Below are positions 15,358 through 23,891 of a DNA stretch of 64,000 nucleotides, piece after piece. The position numbers and the translations under genes are program-made. This DNA is from Castellaniella sp034675905 (GTDB taxonomy: Bacteria > Pseudomonadota > Gammaproteobacteria > Burkholderiales > Burkholderiaceae_B). The stretch is from contig NZ_JAUCCV010000005.1 in NCBI RefSeq assembly GCF_034675905.1, positions 248,001 through 312,000 of the forward strand, given 5' to 3'. The notes under the pieces were generated by a model. The model had not been told where the DNA came from and searched no databases. It saw nothing but the letters and a program-made list of their open reading frames with translations. Each line of letters begins with the position of its first letter. Position 1 is the first letter of the stretch.

Positions 15358-16245
15358 ATGACTGCTCTTGCTCTTGACCCCCTCAGCCTCGGCGCGGCAG
15401 CGCGTCCGAACCCGGAAGGCCGTTGGGTCCGCATGATTCTGATGGGTACGGCCTTTGCCTTTCTGCTGCTGTTCCTGTTCATTCCGCTACTGGCGGTTTT
15501 CCATGAGGCGCTGGCCAAGGGTTGGGCGGCCTGCGTGGCAGCGATGACAGACCCCGATGCCTTGGCGGCGATCCGCCTGACGCTGACGGCGGCAGGCATT
15601 GCCGTCCCTCTGAATCTGGTCTTCGGGGTCTGCGCCGCCTGGTCCATCACGCGTTTTGAATTCCCGGGAAAACAGCTGCTCACGACCTTGATCGACCTGC
15701 CCTTTTCGGTCTCTCCCGTCATCGCCGGCCTGATTTACGTGCTGCTGTTCGGCGCCCAGGGCTGGTTCGGCGCCTGGCTGCAGGCGCATGACATCCAGAT
15801 CCTGTTCGCTGTACCGGGCATCGTGCTGGCGACGGTCTTCGTCACGGTTCCCTTTGTCGCTCGCGAGCTGATCCCGCTGATGCAGTCCCAAGGCAGCGAT
15901 GAGGAAGAAGCCGCCATCGTCCTGGGCGCATCGGGCTGGCAGGTATTCTGGCACGTCACCCTGCCCAATATCCGCTGGGGTCTGTTTTACGGCGTCATCT
16001 TGTGCAATGCCCGCGCCATGGGGGAATTCGGCGCCGTATCCGTCGTGTCCGGCCATATCCGCGGCCTGACCAACACCCTGCCTTTGCATGTGGAAATCCT
16101 CTACAACGAATACAACTTCGCGGCTGCCTTTTCCGTGGCGTCCCTGCTGGCGCTGCTGGCGCTGCTGACCTTGGCCTTGAAGTCCCTGGCGGAATGGCAT
16201 CTGCACGCCCAGGCCGCCAAAACCGCATCGGAGTTTTCATCATGA
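15358..16245 (+). CDS. cysW: Sulfate ABC transporter permease CysW
   Basis: 295 residues, six predicted membrane segments. The EAA loop EEEAAIVLGASGWQVFWHV and the C-terminal RAMGEFGAVSVVSGHIRG and VEILYNEYNFAAAFSVAS blocks are diagnostic for CysW. LIDLPFSVSPVIAGLIYVLL parallels the corresponding CysT segment. It forms the heterodimeric channel with CysT. It starts 15 bp after cysT, and its stop overlaps the cysA start (ATGA), consistent with coupled translation. Confidence 0.96.
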   Translation: MTALALDPLSLGAAARPNPEGRWVRMILMGTAFAFLLLFLFIPLLAVFHEALAKGWAACVAAMTDPDALAAIRLTLTAAGIAVPLNLVFGVCAAWSITRFEFPGKQLLTTLIDLPFSVSPVIAGLIYVLLFGAQGWFGAWLQAHDIQILFAVPGIVLATVFVTVPFVARELIPLMQSQGSDEEEAAIVLGASGWQVFWHVTLPNIRWGLFYGVILCNARAMGEFGAVSVVSGHIRGLTNTLPLHVEILYNEYNFAAAFSVASLLALLALLTLALKSLAEWHLHAQAAKTASEFSS

Positions 16246-17315
16246 GCATCGAAGTCCGCCATATTCATAAGCAATTCGGCGCCTTTACGGCGCTGAACGA
16301 TGTGTCCCTGGCCTTTCCGGACGGACGCCTGACGGCCTTGCTGGGCCCTTCGGGCTGCGGCAAAACGACGCTGCTGCGCATCATCGCCGGACTGGAACAC
16401 CCGGATCAAGGGCAGGTTCTGCTGGAAGGGCTGGATGCATCCCATACGCATGTACGCCAGCGCCAGGTCGGTTTCGTCTTCCAGCACTACGCGCTGTTCA
16501 AGCACATGACGGTGTTCGAGAATGTGGCCTTCGGCCTGCGCGTCAAACCGCGCGGGCAGCGGCCGACCGAGCGGCAGATCCGCGACAAGGTCATGGGCTT
16601 GCTGGAACTGGTGCAACTGGCCTGGCTGGCCGACCGCCGGCCCGCAGCGCTATCGGGCGGGCAGCGCCAGCGTATCGCCTTGGCCCGCGCCTTGGCGGTG
16701 GAGCCGCGTGTCCTGCTGCTGGACGAGCCGTTCGGCGCCCTGGATGCCAAGGTGCGCAAGGAACTGCGGCGTTGGCTGCGGCGGCTGCACGACGAACTGC
16801 ATATGACCAGCCTGTTCGTCACGCATGACCAGGAAGAGGCTCTGGAAGTCGCCGATGAAGTCGTCATCATGAACAAGGGCCGGGTGGAACAAAGCGGCGC
16901 GCCACAGACCGTGTACGACCAGCCGGAAACCGCCTTCGTGTATGGTTTCCTGGGGCACGTGAATCTCTTTCACGGCCGTGTGCGCGACGGGCGCCTGCAT
17001 ACCGGGGGGACGGCGCTCGATATGCCTGGCCTGGACAGCACAGCCGACGCCCCAGGTACGGCCTACGTCCGGCCGCACGATATCCAGATCGAGCCGCTAC
17101 CGGCAGCCGGCCAGCCGCTTGCAGACAAAGGCCTGTTGGTCGACCTGCAACGGGCGCATGCCTTTGGGCCTCTGGCCCAGCTGGAACTGCGACGCGAAGA
17201 CACACAGGAAATCATTGAAGTCGTGATGTCCAGCCGGGAATTCGATCAGATCCGGGCGCAAGGCCATCGGCGGTTCATCGCCCGCCCCCGCCACGCCCGC
17301 GTGTTCCTGAATTAG
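16242..17315 (+). CDS. cysA: Sulfate/thiosulfate import ATP-binding protein CysA
   Basis: 357 residues. ABC ATPase with Walker A GPSGCGKTT (about 35-43), Q-loop FVFQHYALFKHMTVFENVAF, ABC signature LSGGQRQRIALARAL, Walker B VLLLDEPFGALD and switch histidine FVTHDQEEALE. The C-terminal part (about 240-357) is a TOBE-type regulatory domain containing AYVRPHDIQIEPL, typical of CysA. It energises sulfate uptake by CysTW. The chosen ATG at 16242 overlaps the cysW stop by 4 bp; longer readings into cysW are out of register with the family. It is the last gene of the operon and runs convergent to the ankyrin-repeat gene, 10 bp away. Confidence 0.97.
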   Translation: MSIEVRHIHKQFGAFTALNDVSLAFPDGRLTALLGPSGCGKTTLLRIIAGLEHPDQGQVLLEGLDASHTHVRQRQVGFVFQHYALFKHMTVFENVAFGLRVKPRGQRPTERQIRDKVMGLLELVQLAWLADRRPAALSGGQRQRIALARALAVEPRVLLLDEPFGALDAKVRKELRRWLRRLHDELHMTSLFVTHDQEEALEVADEVVIMNKGRVEQSGAPQTVYDQPETAFVYGFLGHVNLFHGRVRDGRLHTGGTALDMPGLDSTADAPGTAYVRPHDIQIEPLPAAGQPLADKGLLVDLQRAHAFGPLAQLELRREDTQEIIEVVMSSREFDQIRAQGHRRFIARPRHARVFLN

Positions 17316-17325
17316 CCCGCCGGCA

Positions 17326-18195
17326 TCACTGCGCGTCCTCGAAGCGGTTCAGATCGAAATAGCGCGAGAACGAGGACTCTTCGCCCGCCGCTTTCGGGGC
17401 GGGCTGCTGGGCGACCGCAGCGGGCGCCGCTGCAGCCGGATCGCTTGAGGCGGGACCATGGCGGCGTTGCGTGACCTGAGCCGCCAGGGTTTCCAACTGG
17501 GCGGCCAGCGCCGTATGGTTGCGCTTGAGCGCCCAGGCGGCCGCCGTTTCATGCGCTGCATTGAACATGGTGGAGTCTGCGCCATGCGACAGCAGCAGCT
17601 GCACCATGGCCGGCTTGCCTGACAGGGCAGCCATCATCAGCGGCGTCGTCCCGTCCGGTCCCGGCGCGTTGACGATGGCGCCCCAGTCGATCAGCAGACT
17701 GGCCATCTCGACCTGGGCCTTGGACGCCGCATAATGCAGGGGCGTCCATCCCAGGCGATTGACCTGAGCGCCGGCCTGGATCAGGGCGGCCGCCCGGTCG
17801 GTTTGCCCCAGAATGGACAGGTACATCAGCGCGGTTTCATCGCGCGCGTTGGGCTGATCGACTTTCACGCCGGGGGCGATCTTCAACACGTCAAAGACGC
17901 GCCAGGACTGATCGCGAGCCGCCTGTGTCAGGGCCGGGTTGCCCAGTTGATTGAGAGCGGCAGGGTCCGTACCCCGCAGCAGCATGCCCTGGACGGCGGA
18001 CACATCATCGCGGCGGATGGCCGACCACCAATCCGATGTGGGCGCCTTTTGCGCCTGAGCCGCCGACGCGCACAGCACACCGGCCAGCACAAGCATGAGC
18101 AGCCATGATCCCGGCATGCGCCAGCCTGACAGGAACCGGACCTGTGTCCGGTGAGCGACTATCCAGGATGATGACGTTTCTCGATCAAACGACAT
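17326..18195 (-). CDS. Secreted or membrane-anchored ankyrin-repeat protein
   Basis: 289 residues from the ATG at 18195, which has a GGAGG box 9 bp upstream. Residues around 27-50 (MPGSWLLMLVLAGVLCASAAQA) form a signal peptide or anchor preceded by a charged 26-residue extension. From about 60 to 230 there are four or five ankyrin repeats, the clearest being LGWTPLHYAASKAQVEMASL and GTTPLMMAALSGKPAMVQLL. The C-terminal tail is rich in Ala and Pro. Ankyrin repeats bind protein partners; no enzyme domain is present, so the role is unknown. It lies downstream of tatD in the same direction (84-bp gap) and could share the mltG-tmk-holB-tatD transcript. Confidence 0.85.
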   Translation of the reverse strand: MSFDRETSSSWIVAHRTQVRFLSGWRMPGSWLLMLVLAGVLCASAAQAQKAPTSDWWSAIRRDDVSAVQGMLLRGTDPAALNQLGNPALTQAARDQSWRVFDVLKIAPGVKVDQPNARDETALMYLSILGQTDRAAALIQAGAQVNRLGWTPLHYAASKAQVEMASLLIDWGAIVNAPGPDGTTPLMMAALSGKPAMVQLLLSHGADSTMFNAAHETAAAWALKRNHTALAAQLETLAAQVTQRRHGPASSDPAAAAPAAVAQQPAPKAAGEESSFSRYFDLNRFEDAQ

Positions 18196-18279
18196 GGTGG
18201 ATGACCTCCAGCAAAAAGTGTCCGAATGGCGGGCAAGCGCCGGCTGATCCACCGGGCACGGCCCGGGCGTCTCGTGCCG

Positions 18280-19056
18280 CTAGGCCGTGATTTTATGAAA
18301 GAGCGTGAAGTAGTTGTCCGTCGTGGCCTGTTCGATGATGGAAACCGGCACGCCGCGCAATTCGGCGATTTTTTCCGCCACATGGATGACTTTGGACGGA
18401 TCATTGAGTTTGCCCCGATACGGCACCGGCGCCAGGTATGGGGAATCGGTCTCGATCAGCATGCGATCCAGCGGCGTCTTGCGCGCCACATCCTGCAGCG
18501 CCACCGCGTTCTTGAAGGTCACGATGCCGGAAAAGGAAATATAAAACCCCAGATCCAGCGCCGCCTGCGCCACTTCCCACGATTCGGTGAAGCAATGCAT
18601 CACGCCGCAGTCGGCCTGTTCCTCGCGCATCAGACGGATCGTGTCGTCCGCTGCCGATCGGGTATGAATGATCAGGGGCAAGCCTGTCTGCCGGGCGGCC
18701 CGGATATGGATGCGAAAACGGTCCCGCTGCCAATCCAGCGGTTCCGTCAAGCGGTAATAATCCAGCCCGGTTTCGCCGATGGCCACGACCTTGGGGTGCG
18801 CTGCCCTGGTCAACAGGTCGTCCAGCGTAGGCTCGGCGGCATCATCGTCCTCGGCATCGTTATCCGGGTGCACACCGACCGAGGCATGCAGATGGGGATG
18901 GGCTTCGACCAATGCCATCAAGCCCGGCCAGTCGCGCAGATTGACGCTGACCACCAGCGCATGGCCGACTTGGTTGGTTTGCATCCGGGCCAGCACATCG
19001 GGCAATTGCGCCTGCAGGTCGGGGAAATTCAGATGGCAGTGGGAATCGACGTACAT
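18280..19056 (-). CDS. tatD: TatD family metal-dependent DNase
   Basis: 258 residues beginning MYVDSHCHLNFPDL, whose His-x-His supplies metal ligands. Further family motifs are SVGVHPDN, AIGETGLDYYR (Glu ligand), LIIHTRSA, MHCFTESWEVAQAAL and ETDSPYLAPVPYRG (Asp ligand). This is the YcfH branch, which sits beside holB in many bacteria; members have 3'-5' DNase activity and some act on D-aminoacyl-tRNA. The ATG at 19056 is selected because the family starts at this residue. It is 13 bp downstream of holB. Confidence 0.95.
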   Translation of the reverse strand: MYVDSHCHLNFPDLQAQLPDVLARMQTNQVGHALVVSVNLRDWPGLMALVEAHPHLHASVGVHPDNDAEDDDAAEPTLDDLLTRAAHPKVVAIGETGLDYYRLTEPLDWQRDRFRIHIRAARQTGLPLIIHTRSAADDTIRLMREEQADCGVMHCFTESWEVAQAALDLGFYISFSGIVTFKNAVALQDVARKTPLDRMLIETDSPYLAPVPYRGKLNDPSKVIHVAEKIAELRGVPVSIIEQATTDNYFTLFHKITA

Positions 19057-19069
19057 AGGGGTCAGATAG

Positions 19070-20116
19070 TCAGGATCGACGGCCGCCGGCCATAGGACGC
19101 ACGGCGTGCAGCAGTCGCTGGGCGGCATGGTCGCTCAGCAATTTGGGATTCAAAGGGTGCTGGGCCAAACGGCGCTGGTCTCGCAGCCATTGGCCAGCCT
19201 GGGCCAAGGCCCCGGCATCCACCGCACCGGCGATGCGCCGGATGCTGGCATCCTGTTCAGGATAGTACCGCGCTGGCAGCCCGTGCACCGCCAGGCTCAG
19301 ATCCAGCCAGAGGCGCTGAAAGCCATCCAGCCAGAGGGCCGGATCCAGTGCGGTCAGAGCATCCGCTAAAGGCGCTGACGCTCTGTCGCTACCCGCCAAT
19401 GCCAGAAATTGCTCCAGCCAGGCAGGGCTGGCCGGCTGCTGCGCCCTGGCCTGCTGCAGCGCCAACAGGGGTGCGCCTCCTGCTGCCGCCAGCCGTGTGA
19501 CGGCTTGATCCACGTCCTGTGCTTGCAGCCAGGCCAAGGCCTGGGCGGTATCAGGCGCCGGCAGGGGCAAGCGTCGGCAGCGCGACACCAAGGTGGGCAG
19601 CAGCCGGTCAGGCGCCTGGGCAACCAGCAGAAAAACCGTGTGAGCCGGGGGCTCTTCCAGGACTTTCAGCAGCGCATTGGCGGCGATGGTATTCAATGAT
19701 TCTGCGGGATACAGCAGCGCCACCCGCCAGCCGCCGCGATGGGTGGCCGTATTGAACCAGGGCAGCAGGCTGCGGATCTGCTCGATGCGAATGTCGCGCG
19801 AGGGCTGCTTTTTGCCGCCGCCGGCTTCGTCGCTGTCTTCGGCGGCGCCCTCCTGGGCGGCGACCGCGTCGGGACGGATACGGCGCAAATCAGGATGATT
19901 GCCCGCCTGAACCCAGCGGCAGGCTTGGCACTGGCCACAGGCCAGGCCGGATTGCGGGGATTCGCACAGAAGGCTGGCCGCCCCGGCGGCGGCGAACTCC
20001 TGCTGGCCGATGCCTGGCAGACCATGAATCAGCCAGGCATGCGCAAAACGTTCACGGTCCGCCAGCCAACTGCGGGCCAGGGGCTGCTGCCAAGGCAGGA
20101 AATCGAATGGCGTCAT
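19070..20116 (-). CDS. holB: DNA polymerase III delta-prime subunit
   Basis: 348 residues. Clamp-loader component of the replicative polymerase. The N-terminal AAA+ domain reads FAHAWLIHGLPGIGQQEFA, followed by a zinc-binding cysteine cluster, CESPQSGLACGQCQACRW, then NHPDLRRI, VALLYPAESLNTIAANALLK and KVLEEPPAHTVFLLV. An insert of charged residues (EGAAEDSDEAGGGKKQ, about 83-98) lies before the RIEQIRSL segment. The start at 20116 overlaps the tmk stop (ATGA). The order mltG-tmk-holB-tatD is a conserved bacterial arrangement, which supports the call. Confidence 0.95.
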   Translation of the reverse strand: MTPFDFLPWQQPLARSWLADRERFAHAWLIHGLPGIGQQEFAAAGAASLLCESPQSGLACGQCQACRWVQAGNHPDLRRIRPDAVAAQEGAAEDSDEAGGGKKQPSRDIRIEQIRSLLPWFNTATHRGGWRVALLYPAESLNTIAANALLKVLEEPPAHTVFLLVAQAPDRLLPTLVSRCRRLPLPAPDTAQALAWLQAQDVDQAVTRLAAAGGAPLLALQQARAQQPASPAWLEQFLALAGSDRASAPLADALTALDPALWLDGFQRLWLDLSLAVHGLPARYYPEQDASIRRIAGAVDAGALAQAGQWLRDQRRLAQHPLNPKLLSDHAAQRLLHAVRPMAGGRRS

Positions 20117-20772
20117 GCCGTGTCCGCCGCGCGATGCGCAGGATCGCCATGGGCCCGCAAAAGGCTCCGCAAAGCGGATTCCAGATGCACCCGGATGCCT
20201 GGGATGCTGTCCCGCGCGTCGATGACATGAAATCGTGCGGGATTTTCTGCCACACGGGCATGGTAAGCCACGCGGGTGCGCTCGAAAAACGCTGCACCTT
20301 CCTGCTCGAAGCGGTCGGCGGCCTCCCTGCCCTGCTGCAGGCGGGCGCGGGCGGTTTCCAGCGGCACGTCGAACAGGAATGTGCAATCCGGCCCTTGTCC
20401 TTGCTGCACCCAGTCTTCCAGGAGCCGGATGGCAGGCGCCCCCAGTTCCCGGCCGCCGCCTTGATAGGCAAACGAAGCGTCCGTATAGCGGTCGCACAGC
20501 ACCCATTGGCCGCGCTCCAGCGCCGGTTGAATACGGGTGCGCCAGTGTTCATTGCGTGCCGCGAACATCAACAGGGTCTCGGTGCGCAGATCCATGGGCT
20601 GATGCAGCACCAGCGTACGCAGCTGTTCGCCCAGCGGGGTGCCGCCCGGTTCACGGGTTTCCAGCAGATCAATGCCGGCCTGGCGCAGCCAATCGGCCAT
20701 CCAGCCCGCATGCGTGCTTTTGCCGGCCCCGTCCAGGCCTTCGAGCGTGATAAAGCAGCCGCGCTGCGCCAT
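20113..20772 (-). CDS. tmk: Thymidylate kinase
   Basis: 219 residues. Phosphorylates dTMP to dTDP for DNA synthesis. The P-loop is FITLEGLDGAGKSTHAGW; ETREPGGTPLGEQLR supplies the DR/EPGGT substrate loop, and LCDRYTDASFAYQGGGR the DRY motif with the lid region. The ATG at 20772 (MAQRG) fits the family; a TTG three codons upstream is a less likely start. The gene begins 5 bp after the mltG stop and overlaps holB by 4 bp. Confidence 0.97.
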   Translation of the reverse strand: MAQRGCFITLEGLDGAGKSTHAGWMADWLRQAGIDLLETREPGGTPLGEQLRTLVLHQPMDLRTETLLMFAARNEHWRTRIQPALERGQWVLCDRYTDASFAYQGGGRELGAPAIRLLEDWVQQGQGPDCTFLFDVPLETARARLQQGREAADRFEQEGAAFFERTRVAYHARVAENPARFHVIDARDSIPGIRVHLESALRSLLRAHGDPAHRAADTA

Positions 20773-20777
20773 AGAGA

Positions 20778-21788
20778 TCAATTCCGCTTCAGAATATATT
20801 TGCCGACGGCTCGATTATGCGCCGACAGGTTCCTGGAAAACTCGCTGGTGCCGTCGCCCCGAGAGACAAAATACAGATAATCATGCCGTTCCGGATGCAG
20901 GGCGGCCATCAGCGCTGCCTTGCCGGGATTGGCGATGGGCGTGGGCGGCAGGCCTGCTCGAGTGTACGTGTTCCAAGGCGTATCCTGTTCCAGGTCCTTT
21001 TTGCGCAAGCGGCCCTGATAGCGCTCGCCCATGCCGTAGATGACGGTGGGGTCGGTCTGCAGCGGCATGCCGATGCGCAGGCGGTTGATGAAGACCCCCG
21101 CGATGCGGGCGCGATCGCTGCCATGGCCGGTTTCCTTTTCAACGATCGAGGCCAGAATCAGCGCTTGGTAAGGCGTTTCCAGGGGCAGATCCCGATCCCG
21201 TTGCGCCCATAGGCGCTCCAGCGTCTGGCGGCTGGCCTGATCGGCGCGGCGCAGAATATCCAGATCGGAAGATCCCGGGGTGAACACATAGGTATCCGGA
21301 TAGAACAGGCCTTCCAATGAGGTCTGTTCCACAGCCAGTTTGCCGGCGATGGCGGCTTCGTCCATGCCCTGAGTGTCGTGGCGCACTTGCGGGTCTGCAT
21401 CCAGGGCTGCCCGCATCTGAGCAAAGGTCCAACCCTCGGGAAAGGTCAGGCGCACCTGGGTCATATCGCCATTGGCCATGCGTTCCAGCAGCAGCCAGGG
21501 CGTGTCCCCTGCCCGAGCCTCGTAGGCGCCGGCCTTCAGCAGCTTGTCGCGGCCGCTGAGACGGGCCAGCCAGACAAACGCGAGAGGGTCGACATCAATG
21601 CCAGCCGTCTGCATGGCCTGAGCGATCTGGCGCGGCGTGCTGCCCGTGTCGATCAGATAGTCCACGACCGGCGCGTTCATGGGGACGGGCCGCTGCCAGC
21701 CCCACCAGGCCGCGCCGCCGATACCGGCGCCGATCAAAGCCAGGCATGCAATCAGCAGCCAGACGGACAGTCGCAGTAATTTTTTCAT
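20778..21788 (-). CDS. mltG: Endolytic murein transglycosylase MltG
   Basis: 336 residues. An N-terminal membrane anchor (about 5-27, LLRLSVWLLIACLALIGAGI) precedes a periplasmic LysM-like and YceG catalytic domain. The active-site region ASIVEKETG contains the catalytic Glu, followed by RIAGVFINRLRIGMPLQTDP, NTYTRAGLPPTPIANPG and YLYFVSRGDGTSEFS, all typical of MltG. It cleaves nascent glycan strands and is thought to set glycan length. The ATG at 21788 gives MKKLLRLS; longer readings add sequence unlike the family. First gene of the leftward operon, divergent from ygfZ. Confidence 0.96.
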   Translation of the reverse strand: MKKLLRLSVWLLIACLALIGAGIGGAAWWGWQRPVPMNAPVVDYLIDTGSTPRQIAQAMQTAGIDVDPLAFVWLARLSGRDKLLKAGAYEARAGDTPWLLLERMANGDMTQVRLTFPEGWTFAQMRAALDADPQVRHDTQGMDEAAIAGKLAVEQTSLEGLFYPDTYVFTPGSSDLDILRRADQASRQTLERLWAQRDRDLPLETPYQALILASIVEKETGHGSDRARIAGVFINRLRIGMPLQTDPTVIYGMGERYQGRLRKKDLEQDTPWNTYTRAGLPPTPIANPGKAALMAALHPERHDYLYFVSRGDGTSEFSRNLSAHNRAVGKYILKRN

Positions 21789-21965
21789 GGACGCCAGTTT
21801 ACCCGAGGGATCGGCTCGCCAGATTTCCGGATGTTCCACCTCTGCGGGGCGCCGAGCCGGAAAATGCGGCGCCAAAGGCATCCGAAAAATAAGGTCTTGG
21901 TTTGGTGGACGGCGGACGGGCCGCTATGATGACAGCTTCTCTTGATTTGTTTCGCATGGTTGATC

Positions 21966-22922
21966 ATGAACGCATATGGTGTCGAAGGCCAATGGCGCTT
22001 GCCCGAACAGGCCGTCATCCGTCTCACGGGGCCGGACGCGGCTGAATTCCTGCATGGACAGCTGAGCAACGCCGTCCGGGACCTGCCCGATGACCAGGCC
22101 CGGCCCGCCGGCTATTGCACAGCGCAAGGCCGTCTGCTGGCCAATGGCATCCTCTGGTCGCCGGCACCGCAAACGCTGGACCTGATGGTCTCTCGCGACC
22201 TGGCCGAAGGGCTGCTGCGCCGCCTGCGCATGTTTGTCTTGCGGGCGAAGGTCACGCTGACGCTGGACGACGCTCGCCCCGTTTTCGGGGTGTGCGGGGC
22301 ATCCGCAGTACCCGCCGCGCTGCATGGCCTGCCGGCTTGGTCTCGCCGCCCCCTGGCCGGAGATACCTGGATCCTGGCGACGCACACGCGCGACGACATG
22401 CCCGCCGCCTGGCGCATCCCAGACCAAGCATCTGCTGAACCGCCTGCAGATGTACACGCTGCCGCCGATGCCGGATCGGCCGCTTGGCGGGCCGCCGGCC
22501 TGATCAGCGGCTGGCCCTGGATCCGGGCAGCCAGCCAGGATATATTCCTGCCCAGCGCCCTGGACATGGACCTGAACGGCAGCATCGATTTCAAAAAAGG
22601 CTGCTACCCCGGCCAGGAAGTCGTCGCCCGCAGCCATTACCGGGGCACAGTCAAGCGCCGGATGGCGACCGGCATCGCGCCTTGGCCCATAGATCTGCCT
22701 GCGCCCGCTGCCGTCGGGGACCTGTATGCTGCGGGCGGGGATGCCGGTCGTCCGGTAGGACGCCTGATCGAAGCCGTCATATGGCAGGAACACTTGTATG
22801 CTGCCGCCGAAATCACGCTGTCCGACTGGCCCGCCACGCAGTATGCCGTGACGGCGCCGGACGGACCGGTGCTGACCCTGCAAGCGCCGCAAGGGCTGGA
22901 CGACCCGCCGTCCCCGGCCTGA
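21966..22922 (+). CDS. ygfZ: tRNA-modifying/iron-sulfur repair protein YgfZ (GcvT-like folate-binding)
   Basis: 318 residues. GcvT-like fold that binds tetrahydrofolate and helps maintain Fe-S enzymes such as MiaB. The N-terminal block AVIRLTGPDAAEFLHGQLSN and the diagnostic motif KGCYPGQEVVAR (about 212-223), with the conserved Cys, are present. It begins at the ATG at 21966 with no strong Shine-Dalgarno; a TTG at 21942 is in frame. Divergent from mltG, convergent with the mmsB-like gene 27 bp away. Confidence 0.92.
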   Translation: MNAYGVEGQWRLPEQAVIRLTGPDAAEFLHGQLSNAVRDLPDDQARPAGYCTAQGRLLANGILWSPAPQTLDLMVSRDLAEGLLRRLRMFVLRAKVTLTLDDARPVFGVCGASAVPAALHGLPAWSRRPLAGDTWILATHTRDDMPAAWRIPDQASAEPPADVHAAADAGSAAWRAAGLISGWPWIRAASQDIFLPSALDMDLNGSIDFKKGCYPGQEVVARSHYRGTVKRRMATGIAPWPIDLPAPAAVGDLYAAGGDAGRPVGRLIEAVIWQEHLYAAAEITLSDWPATQYAVTAPDGPVLTLQAPQGLDDPPSPA

Positions 22923-22949
22923 TCGCCACCCCTGGCGCCACTGGCTGCC

Positions 22950-23846
22950 TTATTTGCGCGGCTGGTGGTAAAGCTTCAGGATGCTGGAAAAATCCAGCTT
23001 GCCATGGCCTTGGGTGCTGTGCAAAGCATATAGATTGCGGGCCAGTTCCCCCAGCGGAGTCGTGGCGCGAGCCTGCATGGATGCTTCCGCCGCCAGCCCC
23101 AGGTCTTTCAGCATCAGATCCACGCCGAAGCCGCCCTCGTAGTCATGCGAGGCCGGCGCTTGGCTCATGACGCCCGGCCAGGGGTTGTACAGTTCGGTTG
23201 CCCAATTGCGCCCCGAGCTCTTGGCGATGATGTCCGACAAGGTCTTGGGGTCCAGGCCATTGGCCACGCCCAAAGCCAAGGCTTCCGCCGTACCGGCCAT
23301 CTGGATGCCCAGCAGCATGTTGTTGCAGATCTTCGCCACCTGCCCCGCCCCGGCGTCGCCGGCATGAAAGATGTTCTTGCCCATGGCCTGCAGATAGGGC
23401 ATGGCGGCTTCCAGATCCGCTGCTGCCCCCCCGACGATGAAGGTCAGCGTGCCGGCTATCGCGCCGCCGGTGCCCCCGGACACCGGCGCATCCAGCATAC
23501 GGATGCCGCGTTCTGCCGCCGCCTTGGAGACCTTGCGGGCTGATTCCGGCGCGATCGTGCTGCATTCCAAGACCAAGGTGCCTTTGGCAATCACGCCCAA
23601 CAAGCCCTGATCGCCCAGATACAGGCCTTCGACATGGCGGCTGGCTGGCAGCATGCTGACGACCAGATCGACACCGGTCGCTGCCTCGGCGGCGGACGCC
23701 ACTGCCGTCGCGCCCGCCTGGGTCGCCGCCCGCAATGCCGCGGGGACCAGATCGAAGACCTTCAGGGTATGGCCGGCCTTCAACAGATTCTGCGCCATCG
23801 GGCCGCCCATGTGACCCAGACCGATGAAACCAATCGTGCTGCTCAT
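22950..23846 (-). CDS. mmsB: 3-hydroxyisobutyrate dehydrogenase
   Basis: 298 residues. NAD-dependent oxidation of 3-hydroxyisobutyrate to methylmalonate semialdehyde in valine breakdown. The Rossmann motif FIGLGHMGGPMAQNL is at the N-terminus, the substrate-specific motif DAPVSGGTGGA near 118-128, and the catalytic Lys lies in GQVAKICNNMLL near 169. The C-terminal KDLGLAAEA and GHGKLDFSSIL are typical of the family. It is preceded on the same strand by the hydrolase and acyl-CoA dehydrogenase genes that carry out earlier valine steps, which makes 3-hydroxyisobutyrate the best substrate guess over tartronate semialdehyde. Confidence 0.93.
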   Translation of the reverse strand: MSSTIGFIGLGHMGGPMAQNLLKAGHTLKVFDLVPAALRAATQAGATAVASAAEAATGVDLVVSMLPASRHVEGLYLGDQGLLGVIAKGTLVLECSTIAPESARKVSKAAAERGIRMLDAPVSGGTGGAIAGTLTFIVGGAAADLEAAMPYLQAMGKNIFHAGDAGAGQVAKICNNMLLGIQMAGTAEALALGVANGLDPKTLSDIIAKSSGRNWATELYNPWPGVMSQAPASHDYEGGFGVDLMLKDLGLAAEASMQARATTPLGELARNLYALHSTQGHGKLDFSSILKLYHQPRK

Positions 23847-23891
23847 AGCTGTCTCCTTGAGATTATTGTATGTATCGGTGCGATGAATCCA

